DNA from: Hydrogenophaga sp. | GTDB lineage: Bacteria; Pseudomonadota; Gammaproteobacteria; Burkholderiales; Burkholderiaceae_C | Assembly (NCBI RefSeq): GCF_030158645.1 | Contig: NZ_JAOASO010000168.1 | Span: 1 to 64,000 of the forward strand | Length of the DNA stretch: 64,000 nt | Direction of reading: 5' to 3' | In this document: in pieces, positions 25,953-34,804 of the stretch | How positions within the stretch are numbered: position 1 is the stretch's first letter | Layout: each line of letters starts with the position of its first letter | Notes under the pieces: generated by a model | What the model saw: the letters and a program-made list of their open reading frames with translations, nothing else | Databases searched by the model: none | What the model was told of the DNA's origin: nothing | Made by a program: the position numbers and the translations under genes

Positions 25953-27415
25953 GTCCGGACGCAATGCTCGACCACGAAGGCCTGCACGTCGGACGTACTC
26001 GCCGACATAACTCGCACGCGCTTGGGCAAGTCTTCGATGCCGTCGAACTGCGGCGGGCGGTGCGGCTGCTGCCCCAGCGCTTCCACGATGGTTTCCGCAA
26101 ACTTGATGGGCAGCGCGGTCTCCAGCACGATCATGGGCACGCCGGGCTGTCGGTGTTCACGCGCGACTTTCACGCCGTCGGCGGTGTGCGTGTCGATCAT
26201 GACACCATGGCGCTTGAACACATCGCGGATCGTCTCCAGGCGGTTCTCGTGCGTGCTCTTGCCGCTGCGAAATCCGTAGCGGGTGGCAGCGTCGGCAAAT
26301 GCCGGGTCGGCGCCCAGCTCGAAGCGGCCCTCACGTGCGAGTGCATCGCCGAACAATGCCTTGACGCGGAGACCGTTGCGTCCCAGGAGATCGAACACAA
26401 ACCGCTCGAAGTTGCTGGCCTTGGAAATGTCCATCGACGGGCTGGAGGTCTCGTGCGTGTCGGCACTCGCGCGCACGCGGTACACCCCGGTGCGGAAGAA
26501 CTCGTCCAGCACGTCGTTCTCGTTGGTGGCCACCACCAGGTGCTCGATCGGAAGACCCATCTGGCGCGCCACGTGACCGGCGCACACGTTGCCGAAGTTG
26601 CCGCTGGGCACGGTGAAAGAGACGCGCTCGGTGTCCTGGGTGGTGGCCTGGAAGTAGCCTGCAAAGTAATAGACCACCTGCGCCAACAGCCGGGCCCAGT
26701 TGATCGAATTGACGGTGCCGATCTTGTGCGCGCGCTTGAACGCGAGGTCGTTGCTGACGTTCTTGACGATGTCCTGGCAGTCGTCGAACACCCCTTCAAT
26801 CGCGATGTTGTGGATGTTCTCGTCCATCAGGCTGAACATCTGCGCCTGCTGGAACGGGCTCATGCGGCCGTGCGGGCTCAGCATGAACACGCGCACGCCT
26901 TTTTTTCCACACATCGCGTACTCCGCCGCGCTGCCGGTGTCGCCCGAGGTCGCGCCCAGGATGTTGAGTTCTTCACCACGACGCGCCAGTTCGTACTCGA
27001 ACAGGTTGCCCAGCAACTGCATCGCCATGTCCTTGAAGGCCAGCGTGGGGCCGTTGGACAGGGCTTCAAGGAAGAATCCGGCCTGACCCGAGCCGGCCGA
27101 CGGGTCTTCCAGCTTCTTCAGGGGCACGATCTGCGGTGTGCCGTACACCGCTTCGGTGTAAGTCTTCTGGCACAACGCGCGCAGGTCGGCCGCGGGAATG
27201 TCGTCGATGTACAGCGACAGCACTTCAAAAGCGAGCGCCGCGTACCCGCCGGTCGCACCCTGGTTGAACGCCTGGCGCCAGCGAGCCAGCAGGGGTGCAT
27301 CCACCTGCGGATACCGCTCGGGCAAGTACAGGCCGCCATCGGGCGCCAGGCCTTCGAGCAGGATTTCGCAGAAGTGCTTGCGCCCCGGATCGCCGCGTGT
27401 GGAGAGGTACAGCAT
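25949..27415 (-). CDS. thrC: Threonine synthase with an 8-residue repeat-derived insert
   Basis: This 488-residue PLP enzyme converts O-phosphohomoserine to threonine. It shows MLYLSTRGD at the start, the PLP lysine in NGPTLAFKDMAMQLL, LGATSGDTGSAAEYAM and VPSGNFGNVCAGH, as in the long (type 2) proteobacterial ThrC. Between 'KLED' and 'GFFLEALSNG' the sequence has an extra PSAGSGQA, which I do not expect in relatives. It is encoded by a short GC-rich palindrome (27085-27106). The reading frame is intact and the insert precedes the active-site strand. The ATG shares one base with the hom stop (TGATG). Confidence 0.95.
   Translation of the reverse strand: MLYLSTRGDPGRKHFCEILLEGLAPDGGLYLPERYPQVDAPLLARWRQAFNQGATGGYAALAFEVLSLYIDDIPAADLRALCQKTYTEAVYGTPQIVPLKKLEDPSAGSGQAGFFLEALSNGPTLAFKDMAMQLLGNLFEYELARRGEELNILGATSGDTGSAAEYAMCGKKGVRVFMLSPHGRMSPFQQAQMFSLMDENIHNIAIEGVFDDCQDIVKNVSNDLAFKRAHKIGTVNSINWARLLAQVVYYFAGYFQATTQDTERVSFTVPSGNFGNVCAGHVARQMGLPIEHLVVATNENDVLDEFFRTGVYRVRASADTHETSSPSMDISKASNFERFVFDLLGRNGLRVKALFGDALAREGRFELGADPAFADAATRYGFRSGKSTHENRLETIRDVFKRHGVMIDTHTADGVKVAREHRQPGVPMIVLETALPIKFAETIVEALGQQPHRPPQFDGIEDLPKRVRVMSASTSDVQAFVVEHCVRT
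27085..27106. repeat. Palindromic mini-repeat inserted in thrC
   Basis: GACCCGAGCCGGCCGACGGGTC is an inverted repeat that encodes D-P-S-A-G-S-G on the coding strand, continued as QAG. It is a GC-rich relative of the widespread CCTTCGACA(A/G)GCTCAGG-type dispersed repeat, which in this frame yields DPSTSSGQAW-like peptides in many bacteria. The relation is recognised from memory and not computed. Confidence 0.6.
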
Positions 27416-28746
27416 CAGTTCAGCTCTTCCTTGCGGATGCGCACGATGGGCGCGAGCACGGTGGGCAACTTTTGCAGCTGCGCCAGCGCATCGTTCATGG
27501 TGCCTTCGCGGGTGCTGTGTGTGAGGATGATCAGGTCCGTGGACGTGCCACCCTCACCACTCACCTCGTCGGCCTCGCGCTGCAGCACCGCGTCAATGCT
27601 GATGCCCGAACCCGCCAGCAGACCGGTGACCTGGGCCAGCACACCGGCCTCGTCGGCCACCCGCAGGCGCAGGTAATAACTCGTCACCACCTCGCTCATG
27701 GGCAGCACGCTGAGATCGCTCATCGCATCGGGCTGGAAGGCCAGGTGCGGCACGCGGTGGTGCGGGTCGGCGGTGTGCAGGCGCGTGATGTCGACCAAGT
27801 CGGCGATCACGGCGCTGGCGGTGGGCTCGCTGCCCGCACCCTTGCCGTAGTACAGCGTGGTGCCCACAGCATCACCCTGCACCACCACCGCGTTCATCGC
27901 ACCTTCCACGTTGGCAATCAGGCGCTTCGCAGGCACCAGGCTGGGGTGCACCCGCAGTTCGATGCCTTTGGCGGTTCGCTTCGTGATGCCCAGCAGCTTG
28001 ATGCGGTAACCCAGTTGTTCGGCGTACTTGATGTCGGTGGCGCCCAGCTGGGTGATGCCTTCCACGTAGGCCTTGTCGAACTGCACCGGGATGCCGAAGG
28101 CGATCGCGCTCATGAGCGTGACCTTGTGGGCCGCGTCCACGCCTTCGATGTCGAAGGTCGGGTCGGCTTCGGCGTAGCCGAGGCGCTGCGCTTCCTTGAG
28201 CACGACGGCAAAGTCCAGGCCCTTGTCGCGCATCTCGGACAGGATGAAGTTGGTGGTGCCGTTGATGATCCCGGCGATCCACTGGATGCTGTTGGCCGTC
28301 AAGCCCTCGCGCAGCGCCTTGATGATGGGAATGCCACCGGCCACCGCCGCTTCAAACGCCACCATCACACCCTTGGCCGACGCCGCAGCAAAGATCTCGG
28401 TGCCGTGCACCGCCAGCAGAGCCTTGTTGGCCGTGACCACATGTTTGCCGGCGGCGATGGCTTCCATCACCAGCGCCTTGGCAATGCCGTAGCCGCCGAT
28501 GAGCTCGATCACGATGTCGATCTCGGGGTTGGCGATGACCGCGCGCGCGTCGTTCACCACCTTCACATCCGCACCCACGATGGACTGCGCGCGGGCGGTG
28601 TCCAGGTCGGCCACCATGGTGATTTCAATGCCACGACCGGCGCGCCGGCGGATTTCTTCCTGGTTGCGCTGCAGCACGTTGAACGTGCCACTGCCCACGG
28701 TGCCTATGCCCAGAAGGCCTACTTGGATCGGTTTCATGTCGGTCAT
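27415..28746 (-). CDS. hom: Homoserine dehydrogenase
   Basis: It reduces aspartate semialdehyde to homoserine with NAD(P)H. The 443-residue monofunctional enzyme has the N-terminal Rossmann motif VGLLGIGTVGSGTF, the NKALLAVHG segment, the substrate/catalytic region with GIINGTTNFIL and GYAEADPTFDIEGVDAAHK (catalytic Asp and Lys), and a C-terminal ACT domain (YYLRLRVADEAGVLAQVTGLLA) for threonine feedback. It lies 17 bp downstream of the alanine aminotransferase gene and upstream of thrC. Confidence 0.95.
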   Translation of the reverse strand: MTDMKPIQVGLLGIGTVGSGTFNVLQRNQEEIRRRAGRGIEITMVADLDTARAQSIVGADVKVVNDARAVIANPEIDIVIELIGGYGIAKALVMEAIAAGKHVVTANKALLAVHGTEIFAAASAKGVMVAFEAAVAGGIPIIKALREGLTANSIQWIAGIINGTTNFILSEMRDKGLDFAVVLKEAQRLGYAEADPTFDIEGVDAAHKVTLMSAIAFGIPVQFDKAYVEGITQLGATDIKYAEQLGYRIKLLGITKRTAKGIELRVHPSLVPAKRLIANVEGAMNAVVVQGDAVGTTLYYGKGAGSEPTASAVIADLVDITRLHTADPHHRVPHLAFQPDAMSDLSVLPMSEVVTSYYLRLRVADEAGVLAQVTGLLAGSGISIDAVLQREADEVSGEGGTSTDLIILTHSTREGTMNDALAQLQKLPTVLAPIVRIRKEELN

Positions 28747-28763
28747 GGTTGGAGAGCAAAAAA

Positions 28764-29990
28764 TCAGGTGCCGTGGCGTTTTCGCCAGCCTTCAAGAAAC
28801 TTCGCGACGCGGTTGATGGCTTCGCGCAAGTCGTCTTCGTGCGGCAAAAACACGATGCGGAAATGCTGGTTGTCGGGATAGTTGAAGCCGGAGCCCTGCA
28901 CCAGCATCACGCGCGTTTCCTGCAGCAGCTCCAGGAACATCTGCTGGTCATCCTCGATCGGGTACATCGTTGGATCGAGCTTGGGGAACATGTAGAGCGC
29001 GGCCGAGGGCTTGACGCAACTCACACCCGGAATGGCGGTGATCAATTCGTGCGCAAGGTCGCGCTGGCGGCGCAGGCGCCCGCCCTCGCCCACCAAGTCG
29101 TTGATGCTCTGGTAACCGCCGAGCGCGGTCTGGATCGCCCACTGGCCCGGCACGTTGGCACACAGACGCATGTTCGAGAGCATGTTCAAACCCTCGATGT
29201 AGTCCTTGGCCGGCTTCTTGTCGCCCGAGACAATGAGCCAGCCCGCGCGGTAACCACACGAGCGGTAACTCTTGGACAACGAGTTGAAGGTCAACGTGAG
29301 CACGTCGTCCGAGAGGCTGGCAATCGCCGTGTGCTTCACGCCGTCGTACAGCACCTTGTCGTAGACCTCGTCGGCAAAGATCACCAGGCCGTGTTCGCGT
29401 GCGATCTCGACGATGGCCTTGAGCAGCTCGTCGGAATACAGCGCGCCGGTCGGGTTGTTGGGGTTGATCACCACGATGCCCTTGGTGGCCGGTGTGATCT
29501 TGCGGCGGATGTCGTCCAGGTCCGGCATCCAGCCGTTGGACTCGTCGCACATGTAGTGCACCGGCGTGCCGCCCGAGAGGCTCACGGCCGCGGTCCACAA
29601 CGGGTAGTCGGGCGCGGGAAGCAGCAGCTCGTCTCCGTCGTCGAGCAGCGCATTGGTGGCCATCACGATCAGTTCGCTGGCGCCGTTGCCAAGGTAAATG
29701 TCGTCGAGCGTGACACCCTTGATGCCCTGCGTCTGCGTCTCGTGCATCACCGCCTTGCGCGCGCCGAAGATGCCTTTGCTGTCCGAGTAGCCCGCCGAAT
29801 TCGGCAGGTTGCGGATCATGTCCTGCTGGATCTCTTCCGGTGCATCAAAACCAAACACCGCCAGGTTGCCGATGTTCAGCCGAATGATCTTGTGACCCTC
29901 GTCTTCCATCTTGCGTGCCGCGTCCATGATGGGCCCACGGATGTCGTAGCACACGTTGGCCAGCTTGGCGGATTTCTGGATGGTCTTCAA
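28764..29990 (-). CDS. alaC: PLP aminotransferase, alanine/pyruvate type (AlaC/AlaA-like)
   Basis: This fold-type I aminotransferase of 408 residues shows NIGNLAVFGFDAP, PDYPLWTAAVSLSGG, INPNNPTGALYS and the PLP lysine in FNSLSKSYRSCGYRAGW. It probably makes alanine from pyruvate and glutamate; the position before hom-thrC is the usual betaproteobacterial one. The track's ATG start adds about 60 non-homologous residues. I choose TTG 29990 (TTGAAGACCATCCAG) because CAGGGAG lies five to six bases upstream and the protein then begins (M)KTIQKSAKLANV, as expected for the family. The GTG two codons earlier overlaps its own Shine-Dalgarno. AlaA versus AlaC naming is uncertain. Confidence 0.88.
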   Translation of the reverse strand: MKTIQKSAKLANVCYDIRGPIMDAARKMEDEGHKIIRLNIGNLAVFGFDAPEEIQQDMIRNLPNSAGYSDSKGIFGARKAVMHETQTQGIKGVTLDDIYLGNGASELIVMATNALLDDGDELLLPAPDYPLWTAAVSLSGGTPVHYMCDESNGWMPDLDDIRRKITPATKGIVVINPNNPTGALYSDELLKAIVEIAREHGLVIFADEVYDKVLYDGVKHTAIASLSDDVLTLTFNSLSKSYRSCGYRAGWLIVSGDKKPAKDYIEGLNMLSNMRLCANVPGQWAIQTALGGYQSINDLVGEGGRLRRQRDLAHELITAIPGVSCVKPSAALYMFPKLDPTMYPIEDDQQMFLELLQETRVMLVQGSGFNYPDNQHFRIVFLPHEDDLREAINRVAKFLEGWRKRHGT

Positions 29991-30129
29991 GGTCACTCCC
30001 TGGGGGTTTTGGGGTCGTGCGGCGCAGTGTTCCCGGCAGGTTGCACCGGGCGGTATATTCGGTCTCGTCTGCAGGGAAAACCTGCAATTTGACCACAGTT
30101 CCGCAGCCCGCCAGATTGGCCACCGCCCC

Positions 30130-30510
30130 ATGAAACTGCACTCCGACAAGCTGGAAATCCAGTCCGTCACCGGCTATGGCGACGGCTGGATCGCGGTGAA
30201 CGGCCAGCGCCACACCCACAGCCTGGTGCTCACACCCAAACGCGAATGGTCCGCTTGGCCTTGCGCGCGTTTCGAGTCGTTGGAAGCTGCTCACTTCGAC
30301 ATGCTCATCGAGCCCTCTGTCGAACCACCCGAACTCATCGTGTTCGGAAGCGGTGGCCGGTTGCGCTTCGCGCCACCCGGTTTGCTGCGGGGCCTGATCG
30401 CACGGCGCATCGGCATCGAGACCATGGACACAGCCGCCGCCTGCCGCACTTACAACATCCTCGCGAGCGAAGGCCGCCGCGTGGTGGCGGCTTTGCTCCT
30501 GGAAACCTGA
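30130..30510 (+). CDS. Mth938-like domain protein (DUF498)
   Basis: The 126-residue protein fits the Mth938/XCC1710-like fold: an N-terminal QSVTGYGDGWIAVNGQRHTHSLVL strand pair and 'LIVFGSGGRLRFAPPGLL' with the conserved Gly-rich turn, then 'GIETMDTAAACRTYNILASEGRRVVAALL'. The molecular function of bacterial members is not established (the human relative NDUFAF3 is a complex I assembly factor). It is divergent from alaC; a TATATT -10-like box lies near 30053-30058. The track's start at 29956 is inside the alaC leader and is rejected. Confidence 0.85.
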   Translation: MKLHSDKLEIQSVTGYGDGWIAVNGQRHTHSLVLTPKREWSAWPCARFESLEAAHFDMLIEPSVEPPELIVFGSGGRLRFAPPGLLRGLIARRIGIETMDTAAACRTYNILASEGRRVVAALLLET

Positions 30511-30676
30511 AGCGCGGGCCGACGCTGGGGGCCTCCAGCATGACGGACGGACGCAATCAGGGTAAAATACTCGATTGTTTCCTGCCACGGGTCCCATTGC
30601 TGCAATGCAGAGCTCGCCGTGAAACAGCCGGGAAGCCAACGCATCACCACCAACTTACGTCAGGGGTCCACGCAGT

Positions 30677-31153
30677 ATGGCAGTCGTTGTCAATAAACCC
30701 ATTCCCGAATTCGAATCGATGGCCACCGGCGGCATCAAGGTCAGCAACCAGACCCATCTGGGCCAGACCATCGTGCTGTACTTCTACCCCAAGGACAACA
30801 CGCCCGGCTGCACCACCGAAGCCATGCAGTTCCGCGACAAGTACAAGGACTTCGTGAAAGCCGGCGCCCAGGTGTTCGGCGTGTCGCGCGACAACATGAA
30901 GTCCCACGACGATTTCAAGACCAAACTCGAACTGCCCTTCGAGCTGATCGCCGATACCGAAGAGAAAATGTGCCACATGTTCGGCGTGGTCAAGAACAAG
31001 ATCATGTACGGCAAAAAGGTCAAGGGCATCGAGCGCAGCACCTTCCTCATCGGCCCCGATGGCGTGTTGAAGGAAGAGTGGCGTGGACTGAAAGTGCCCG
31101 GGCACGTGGAAGACGTGCTCAAAGCCGTCAAAGCCCTCAAGAAGGCCGCCTGA
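30677..31153 (+). CDS. bcp: Thioredoxin-dependent peroxiredoxin, Bcp type
   Basis: This 158-residue cytosolic peroxiredoxin has the peroxidatic Cys in KDNTPGCTTEAMQFRD. It lacks a cysteine five residues later (the second Cys of the E. coli BCP type), so it may be a 1-Cys form or use a distant Cys (DTEEKMCHMFG). It detoxifies peroxides with thioredoxin. A TAAAAT -10-like box is at 30563-30568. Length and the C-terminal FLIGPDGVLKEEWRG are standard. Confidence 0.92.
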   Translation: MAVVVNKPIPEFESMATGGIKVSNQTHLGQTIVLYFYPKDNTPGCTTEAMQFRDKYKDFVKAGAQVFGVSRDNMKSHDDFKTKLELPFELIADTEEKMCHMFGVVKNKIMYGKKVKGIERSTFLIGPDGVLKEEWRGLKVPGHVEDVLKAVKALKKAA

Positions 31154-31202
31154 CCGGCATCCTCCGGGTCGGCGCTTCGCGGGAGTGAGCCGCGTCACAG
31201 GA

Positions 31203-31225
31203 GTCATGCATAATGATTTCATGAC
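31203..31225. promoter_or_regulatory. GTCATG-N11-CATGAC inverted repeat around a CATAAT box
   Basis: A perfect six-base inverted repeat, GTCATG ... CATGAC, surrounds CATAATGAT, a plausible -10 sequence. It lies 50 bp after bcp and about 50 bp before a perfect terminator hairpin. It may be a repressor site over a promoter for phoH or for a short RNA. No good -35 is seen. Confidence 0.4.
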
Positions 31226-31275
31226 ACCGGGAAGCCTTTCAGCCCCACCCCTTCTGCCCCCTGCAAGCAGATCCC

Positions 31276-31310
31276 AAAGCCGCCCGGTCACCCCGGCGGC
31301 TTTTTGTTTT
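31276..31310 (+). terminator. Intrinsic terminator between bcp and phoH
   Basis: AAAGCCGCC-CGGTCACCCC-GGCGGCTTTTTGTTTT is a clear stem with a U-rich tail on the plus strand. It is 123 bp after the bcp stop and 30 bp before the phoH ATG, downstream of the CATAAT inverted repeat. Confidence 0.85.
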
Positions 31311-31339
31311 CCAGCTTCGCGCTGAACACACAAGCCCAC

Positions 31340-33109
31340 ATGCCACTGCCTCCAGCTCCCTCCAAACGCGCCGCCCTTCTCTCACCCGAGGCTTACAGCC
31401 TCAAAGCCGCCGAAGAACCCTTCGAGCTGGAGACCGTCGCGTCGCCCGCCGTGACTGCGCCCGTTGCCCAACCCGCGCGCCTTCCTGAGGCAACAGCCAT
31501 GACGCCCCCACCGGCAGCCAAATCCGCCGGCCGGGCAGGCGGGCGAGGCCGCAAGCCCGCCACGGTGGCGACCCCTGTGCAGACCGAGCGCACCGAAACC
31601 GCACCCGCAACGTCAAAGGCCACGACACCGGTCGTTCCGGCAGAGAGAAGCGCGCAGGCAGCGCAGGTCACGGCCTCGTCCGGCAGTCGCCGCCGCGCCG
31701 CCGGCAAGGCCGGTAACGGCCCTGCCCGGCTGTTTGTGCTGGACACCAACGTGCTGCTGCACGACCCCATGAGCCTGTTCCGCTTCGAGGAACACGACAT
31801 CTTCCTGCCCATGATCGTGCTCGAAGAGCTCGATGGTCACAAAAAGGGCATGACGGAAGTGGCGCGCAACGGTCGCCAGACCAGCCGCACGCTCGACGCG
31901 CTGGTGGCGCAGCAAGGTGGCGACATGACCAAGGGCCTCAAGCTCTCGGCCACGGGTCACCACGGCGCGCGCGGCCTGCTGTTCTTCCAGACCGAACCGC
32001 TGGAGAGCAACCTGCCCTCCAGCCTGCCGCAGGGCAAGGCCGACAACCAGATCCTGGGCGTGGTGCATTCGCTGCGCCAACGCCATCCCGAGCGCGAAGT
32101 GATCCTGGTGTCGAAGGACATCAACATGCGCGTGAAGGCGCGCGCGTTGGGCCTCGCTGCCGAGGACTACCAGAACGACAAGACGCTGGACGACGGCGAG
32201 TTGCTGTATGCGGGTGCGCTGGCGCTGCCACAGGACTTCTGGACGCGCCAGAGCAAGACCATCGAGAGCTGGCAAAGCGGCAGCCACACGTTCTACCGCG
32301 TGAGCGGTCCGGCGGTGGGTCAGTTCTACATCAACCAGTTTGTCTACTTCGAAGCGCCGGGCGAGCCTTCGCTCTACGCGCGTGTGACGGAGATCCGTGA
32401 CAAGACCGCGGTGCTCAAGACGCTCAAGGACTACACCCACCTGAAGAACGCGGTGTGGGGCGTGACCAGCCGCAACCGCGAGCAAAACTTCGCGCTCAAC
32501 CTGCTGATGGACCCCGAGATCGACTTTGTGACGCTGGCTGGCACGGCCGGCACCGGCAAGACGCTGATGGCACTGGCCAGCGGCCTCACGCAGGTGCTCG
32601 ACGACCGCCGCTACACCGAGATCATCATGACCCGCGCCACCGTGAGCGTGGGCGAAGACATCGGCTTCCTGCCCGGCACCGAAGAGGAAAAGATGGGCCC
32701 CTGGATGGGCGCGCTCGACGACAACCTGGAGTTCCTGGCCAAGGGCGACGGCGGCAACGCCGGCGAGTGGGGCCGCGCCGCGACCAACGAACTCATCCGC
32801 AGCCGCATCAAGGTCAAGAGCATGAACTTCATGCGCGGTCGCACCTTCATGAACAAGTACGTGATCATCGACGAGGCGCAGAACCTGACGCCCAAGCAGA
32901 TGAAGACGCTGATCACGCGTGCCGGCCCGGGCACCAAGATCATCTGCATGGGCAACCTGGCGCAAATCGACACGCCCTACCTGACCGAAGGTTCGTCGGG
33001 CCTGACGTTTGCGGTGGACCGCTTCAAGGGCTGGCCGCACGGCGGGCACATCACGCTGGCGCGCGGCGAACGTTCGCGTCTGGCCGACTTTGCATCGGAA
33101 GTGCTCTGA
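31340..33109 (+). CDS. PhoH-family protein with N-terminal PIN domain (PhoH2)
   Basis: The 589-residue protein has a disordered Ala/Pro/Thr-rich head (1-~125), a PIN nuclease domain at ~128-260 (LFVLDTNVLLHDP and LVSKDINMRVKARALGL), and a C-terminal PhoH ATPase with Walker A LAGTAGTGKTLMALAS near residue 400 and Walker B YVIIDEAQNLTP. PhoH2 proteins act as RNA helicase-nucleases and work with ribosome-associated RNA processing. The disordered head is longer than in many relatives. ATG 31340 is used; the track start at 31304 falls in the terminator. A bidirectional terminator follows. Confidence 0.9.
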   Translation: MPLPPAPSKRAALLSPEAYSLKAAEEPFELETVASPAVTAPVAQPARLPEATAMTPPPAAKSAGRAGGRGRKPATVATPVQTERTETAPATSKATTPVVPAERSAQAAQVTASSGSRRRAAGKAGNGPARLFVLDTNVLLHDPMSLFRFEEHDIFLPMIVLEELDGHKKGMTEVARNGRQTSRTLDALVAQQGGDMTKGLKLSATGHHGARGLLFFQTEPLESNLPSSLPQGKADNQILGVVHSLRQRHPEREVILVSKDINMRVKARALGLAAEDYQNDKTLDDGELLYAGALALPQDFWTRQSKTIESWQSGSHTFYRVSGPAVGQFYINQFVYFEAPGEPSLYARVTEIRDKTAVLKTLKDYTHLKNAVWGVTSRNREQNFALNLLMDPEIDFVTLAGTAGTGKTLMALASGLTQVLDDRRYTEIIMTRATVSVGEDIGFLPGTEEEKMGPWMGALDDNLEFLAKGDGGNAGEWGRAATNELIRSRIKVKSMNFMRGRTFMNKYVIIDEAQNLTPKQMKTLITRAGPGTKIICMGNLAQIDTPYLTEGSSGLTFAVDRFKGWPHGGHITLARGERSRLADFASEVL

Positions 33110-33131
33110 ACCGATCGTTCAAGAGAACAAC

Positions 33132-33159
33132 AAAAAACCCGGCCATGGCCGGGTTTTTT
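33132..33159. terminator. Bidirectional terminator between phoH and dnaB
   Basis: AAAAAACCCGGCC-AT-GGCCGGGTTTTTT is a perfect symmetric stem with A- and T-runs on both sides. It serves the convergent phoH and dnaB genes. Confidence 0.93.
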
Positions 33160-33175
33160 CATGTCCGCTGCCAGA

Positions 33176-34597
33176 TCAGAAGTCCCCTCCACCCGCCAGC
33201 GACTCGAACCGCGTGAGCATGTTCAGGAAGGCCAGCTTCACCGTGCCCGTGGGACCGTTTCGCTGTTTACCGATGATGATCTCGGCCACACCCGGTTCCT
33301 TGCAGGCATCCTTGGTGTAGTACTCGTCGCGGTAGATGAACATGATGATGTCCGCGTCCTGCTCGATGGCGCCGGACTCGCGCAAATCGCTCATCATCGG
33401 GCGCTTGTCGGTGCGGGTTTCCACACTGCGGTTGAGCTGTGACAGCGCAATCACCGGGCACTGCAGTTCCTTGGCGAGCATTTTCAGACCTCGCGAAATC
33501 TCACCCAGCTCGGACGCGCGGTTGTCACCGTCACCACCACTGCCGCTCATGAGCTGCAAGTAGTCGACCACAATCAGACCGAGCTTGCCGCACTGGCGCG
33601 AGAGGCGTCGCGCGTTGGCGCGCAGCACGCTGGCGGTGAGGCCAGGGGTTTCATCGATGTGCAGCGAGACGTTGCGCAGTTTCTCGATGGCCTCGGTCAA
33701 GCGCGGCCACTCGTCGTCGGTGAGCTTGCCGTTGCGCAGGTGGGACTGGTTGATGCGGCCGATCGAGCCGACGATACGCACCGCCAGCTGGGATGCACCC
33801 ATCTCCATGGAGAACACCGCGACCGGCAGACCCTCATTGAGCGCCACGTGTTCGGCGATGTTGATCGCAAACGCGGTCTTGCCCATGGACGGGCGGGCCG
33901 CCAGCACCACCAGGTCACCGGCTTGCAGGCCGGAGGTCATGCGGTCCAGATCGACGAAACCGGTGGGCACGCCGGTGATGTCGTTGGGGTTGTCGGCCAT
34001 CTCCTGCACGCGGTCGAGCAGTTCGACCACCAGCGTGTCCATGCCTTGGAAGCCCTCCTTCATCCGCGAGCCTTCTTCGCCGATGTTGAAGATCTTCTGC
34101 TCGGCTTCGTCCAGGATCTTGTCGACCGACTTGCCCTGGGTGTTGAAGGCTGCGGTGGCGATCTCGTCGCTGGCGGCCACCAGTTTGCGCAGGATGGCGC
34201 GCTCGCGCACGATCTCGGCGTAGCGCCGGATGTTGGCCGCGCTCGGCACGTACTGCGCCAGCGAATTGAGGTAGGCCAGACCGCCGGCCTCCTCGGCTTT
34301 GCCCAGGTTCTGCAAGTGCTCGAACACGGTCACCACGTCAGCCGGTTTGCTGGCGTTGACCATCGTGGCGATGGCCGAGTACGTCAGGCGGTGTTCGTAG
34401 CGGTAGAAGTCGGAATCGTTGACGAGGTCCGCCACCCGGTCCCAGGCGCCGTTGTCGAGCAGCAAACCGCCGAGAACGCTGGACTCAGCCTCGATGGAGT
34501 GCGGGGGAACCCGCAACTGAGCCACCTGTCGGTCGACGCCACCCTCGTCCAGGCCGGCATCAAATGAGGAGAAGGAACTGGAGAAGACGGCGGACAT
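33176..34597 (-). CDS. dnaB: Replicative DNA helicase DnaB
   Basis: DnaB is the hexameric helicase at the replication fork. The 473-residue protein has the N-terminal primase-interaction domain (PPHSIEAESSVLGGLLLDNGAW), the linker helix, and the RecA-fold C-domain with Walker A VVLAARPSMGKTAFAINIA, Walker B LIVVDYLQLMSG and the 'SQLNRSVETR' motif. Length is normal and there is no intein. It is downstream of the rpsF-priB-rpsR-rplI operon, a common arrangement, but a terminator lies between. Confidence 0.97.
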   Translation of the reverse strand: MSAVFSSSFSSFDAGLDEGGVDRQVAQLRVPPHSIEAESSVLGGLLLDNGAWDRVADLVNDSDFYRYEHRLTYSAIATMVNASKPADVVTVFEHLQNLGKAEEAGGLAYLNSLAQYVPSAANIRRYAEIVRERAILRKLVAASDEIATAAFNTQGKSVDKILDEAEQKIFNIGEEGSRMKEGFQGMDTLVVELLDRVQEMADNPNDITGVPTGFVDLDRMTSGLQAGDLVVLAARPSMGKTAFAINIAEHVALNEGLPVAVFSMEMGASQLAVRIVGSIGRINQSHLRNGKLTDDEWPRLTEAIEKLRNVSLHIDETPGLTASVLRANARRLSRQCGKLGLIVVDYLQLMSGSGGDGDNRASELGEISRGLKMLAKELQCPVIALSQLNRSVETRTDKRPMMSDLRESGAIEQDADIIMFIYRDEYYTKDACKEPGVAEIIIGKQRNGPTGTVKLAFLNMLTRFESLAGGGDF

Positions 34598-34741
34598 CGG
34601 CGTGAGAAAAGTAAAGGGCCATGGTACGCGCTGGACCCCGGGAAGTCATGGGACAAGTCTGTGGACAAGTCCGGTAAAAGGCGTGGATGACGGACGGTCC
34701 AGGGAGGAAGGCCCGCCTCTGGGGGAAGAGGTCCGCGCCAT

Positions 34742-34775
34742 GAAAAAAGCCGCGGCCCGAGGGCAGCGGCTTTTG
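34742..34775 (-). terminator. Terminator of the rpsF-priB-rpsR-rplI operon
   Basis: On the minus strand AAAAGCCGCTGCCC-TCGG-GCCGCGGCTTTTTTC forms a GC stem followed by six Ts, 30 bp after the rplI stop. Confidence 0.88.
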
Positions 34776-34804
34776 TGCGAAGCGCCTGGGCGCTCGCGCG
34801 GAAC

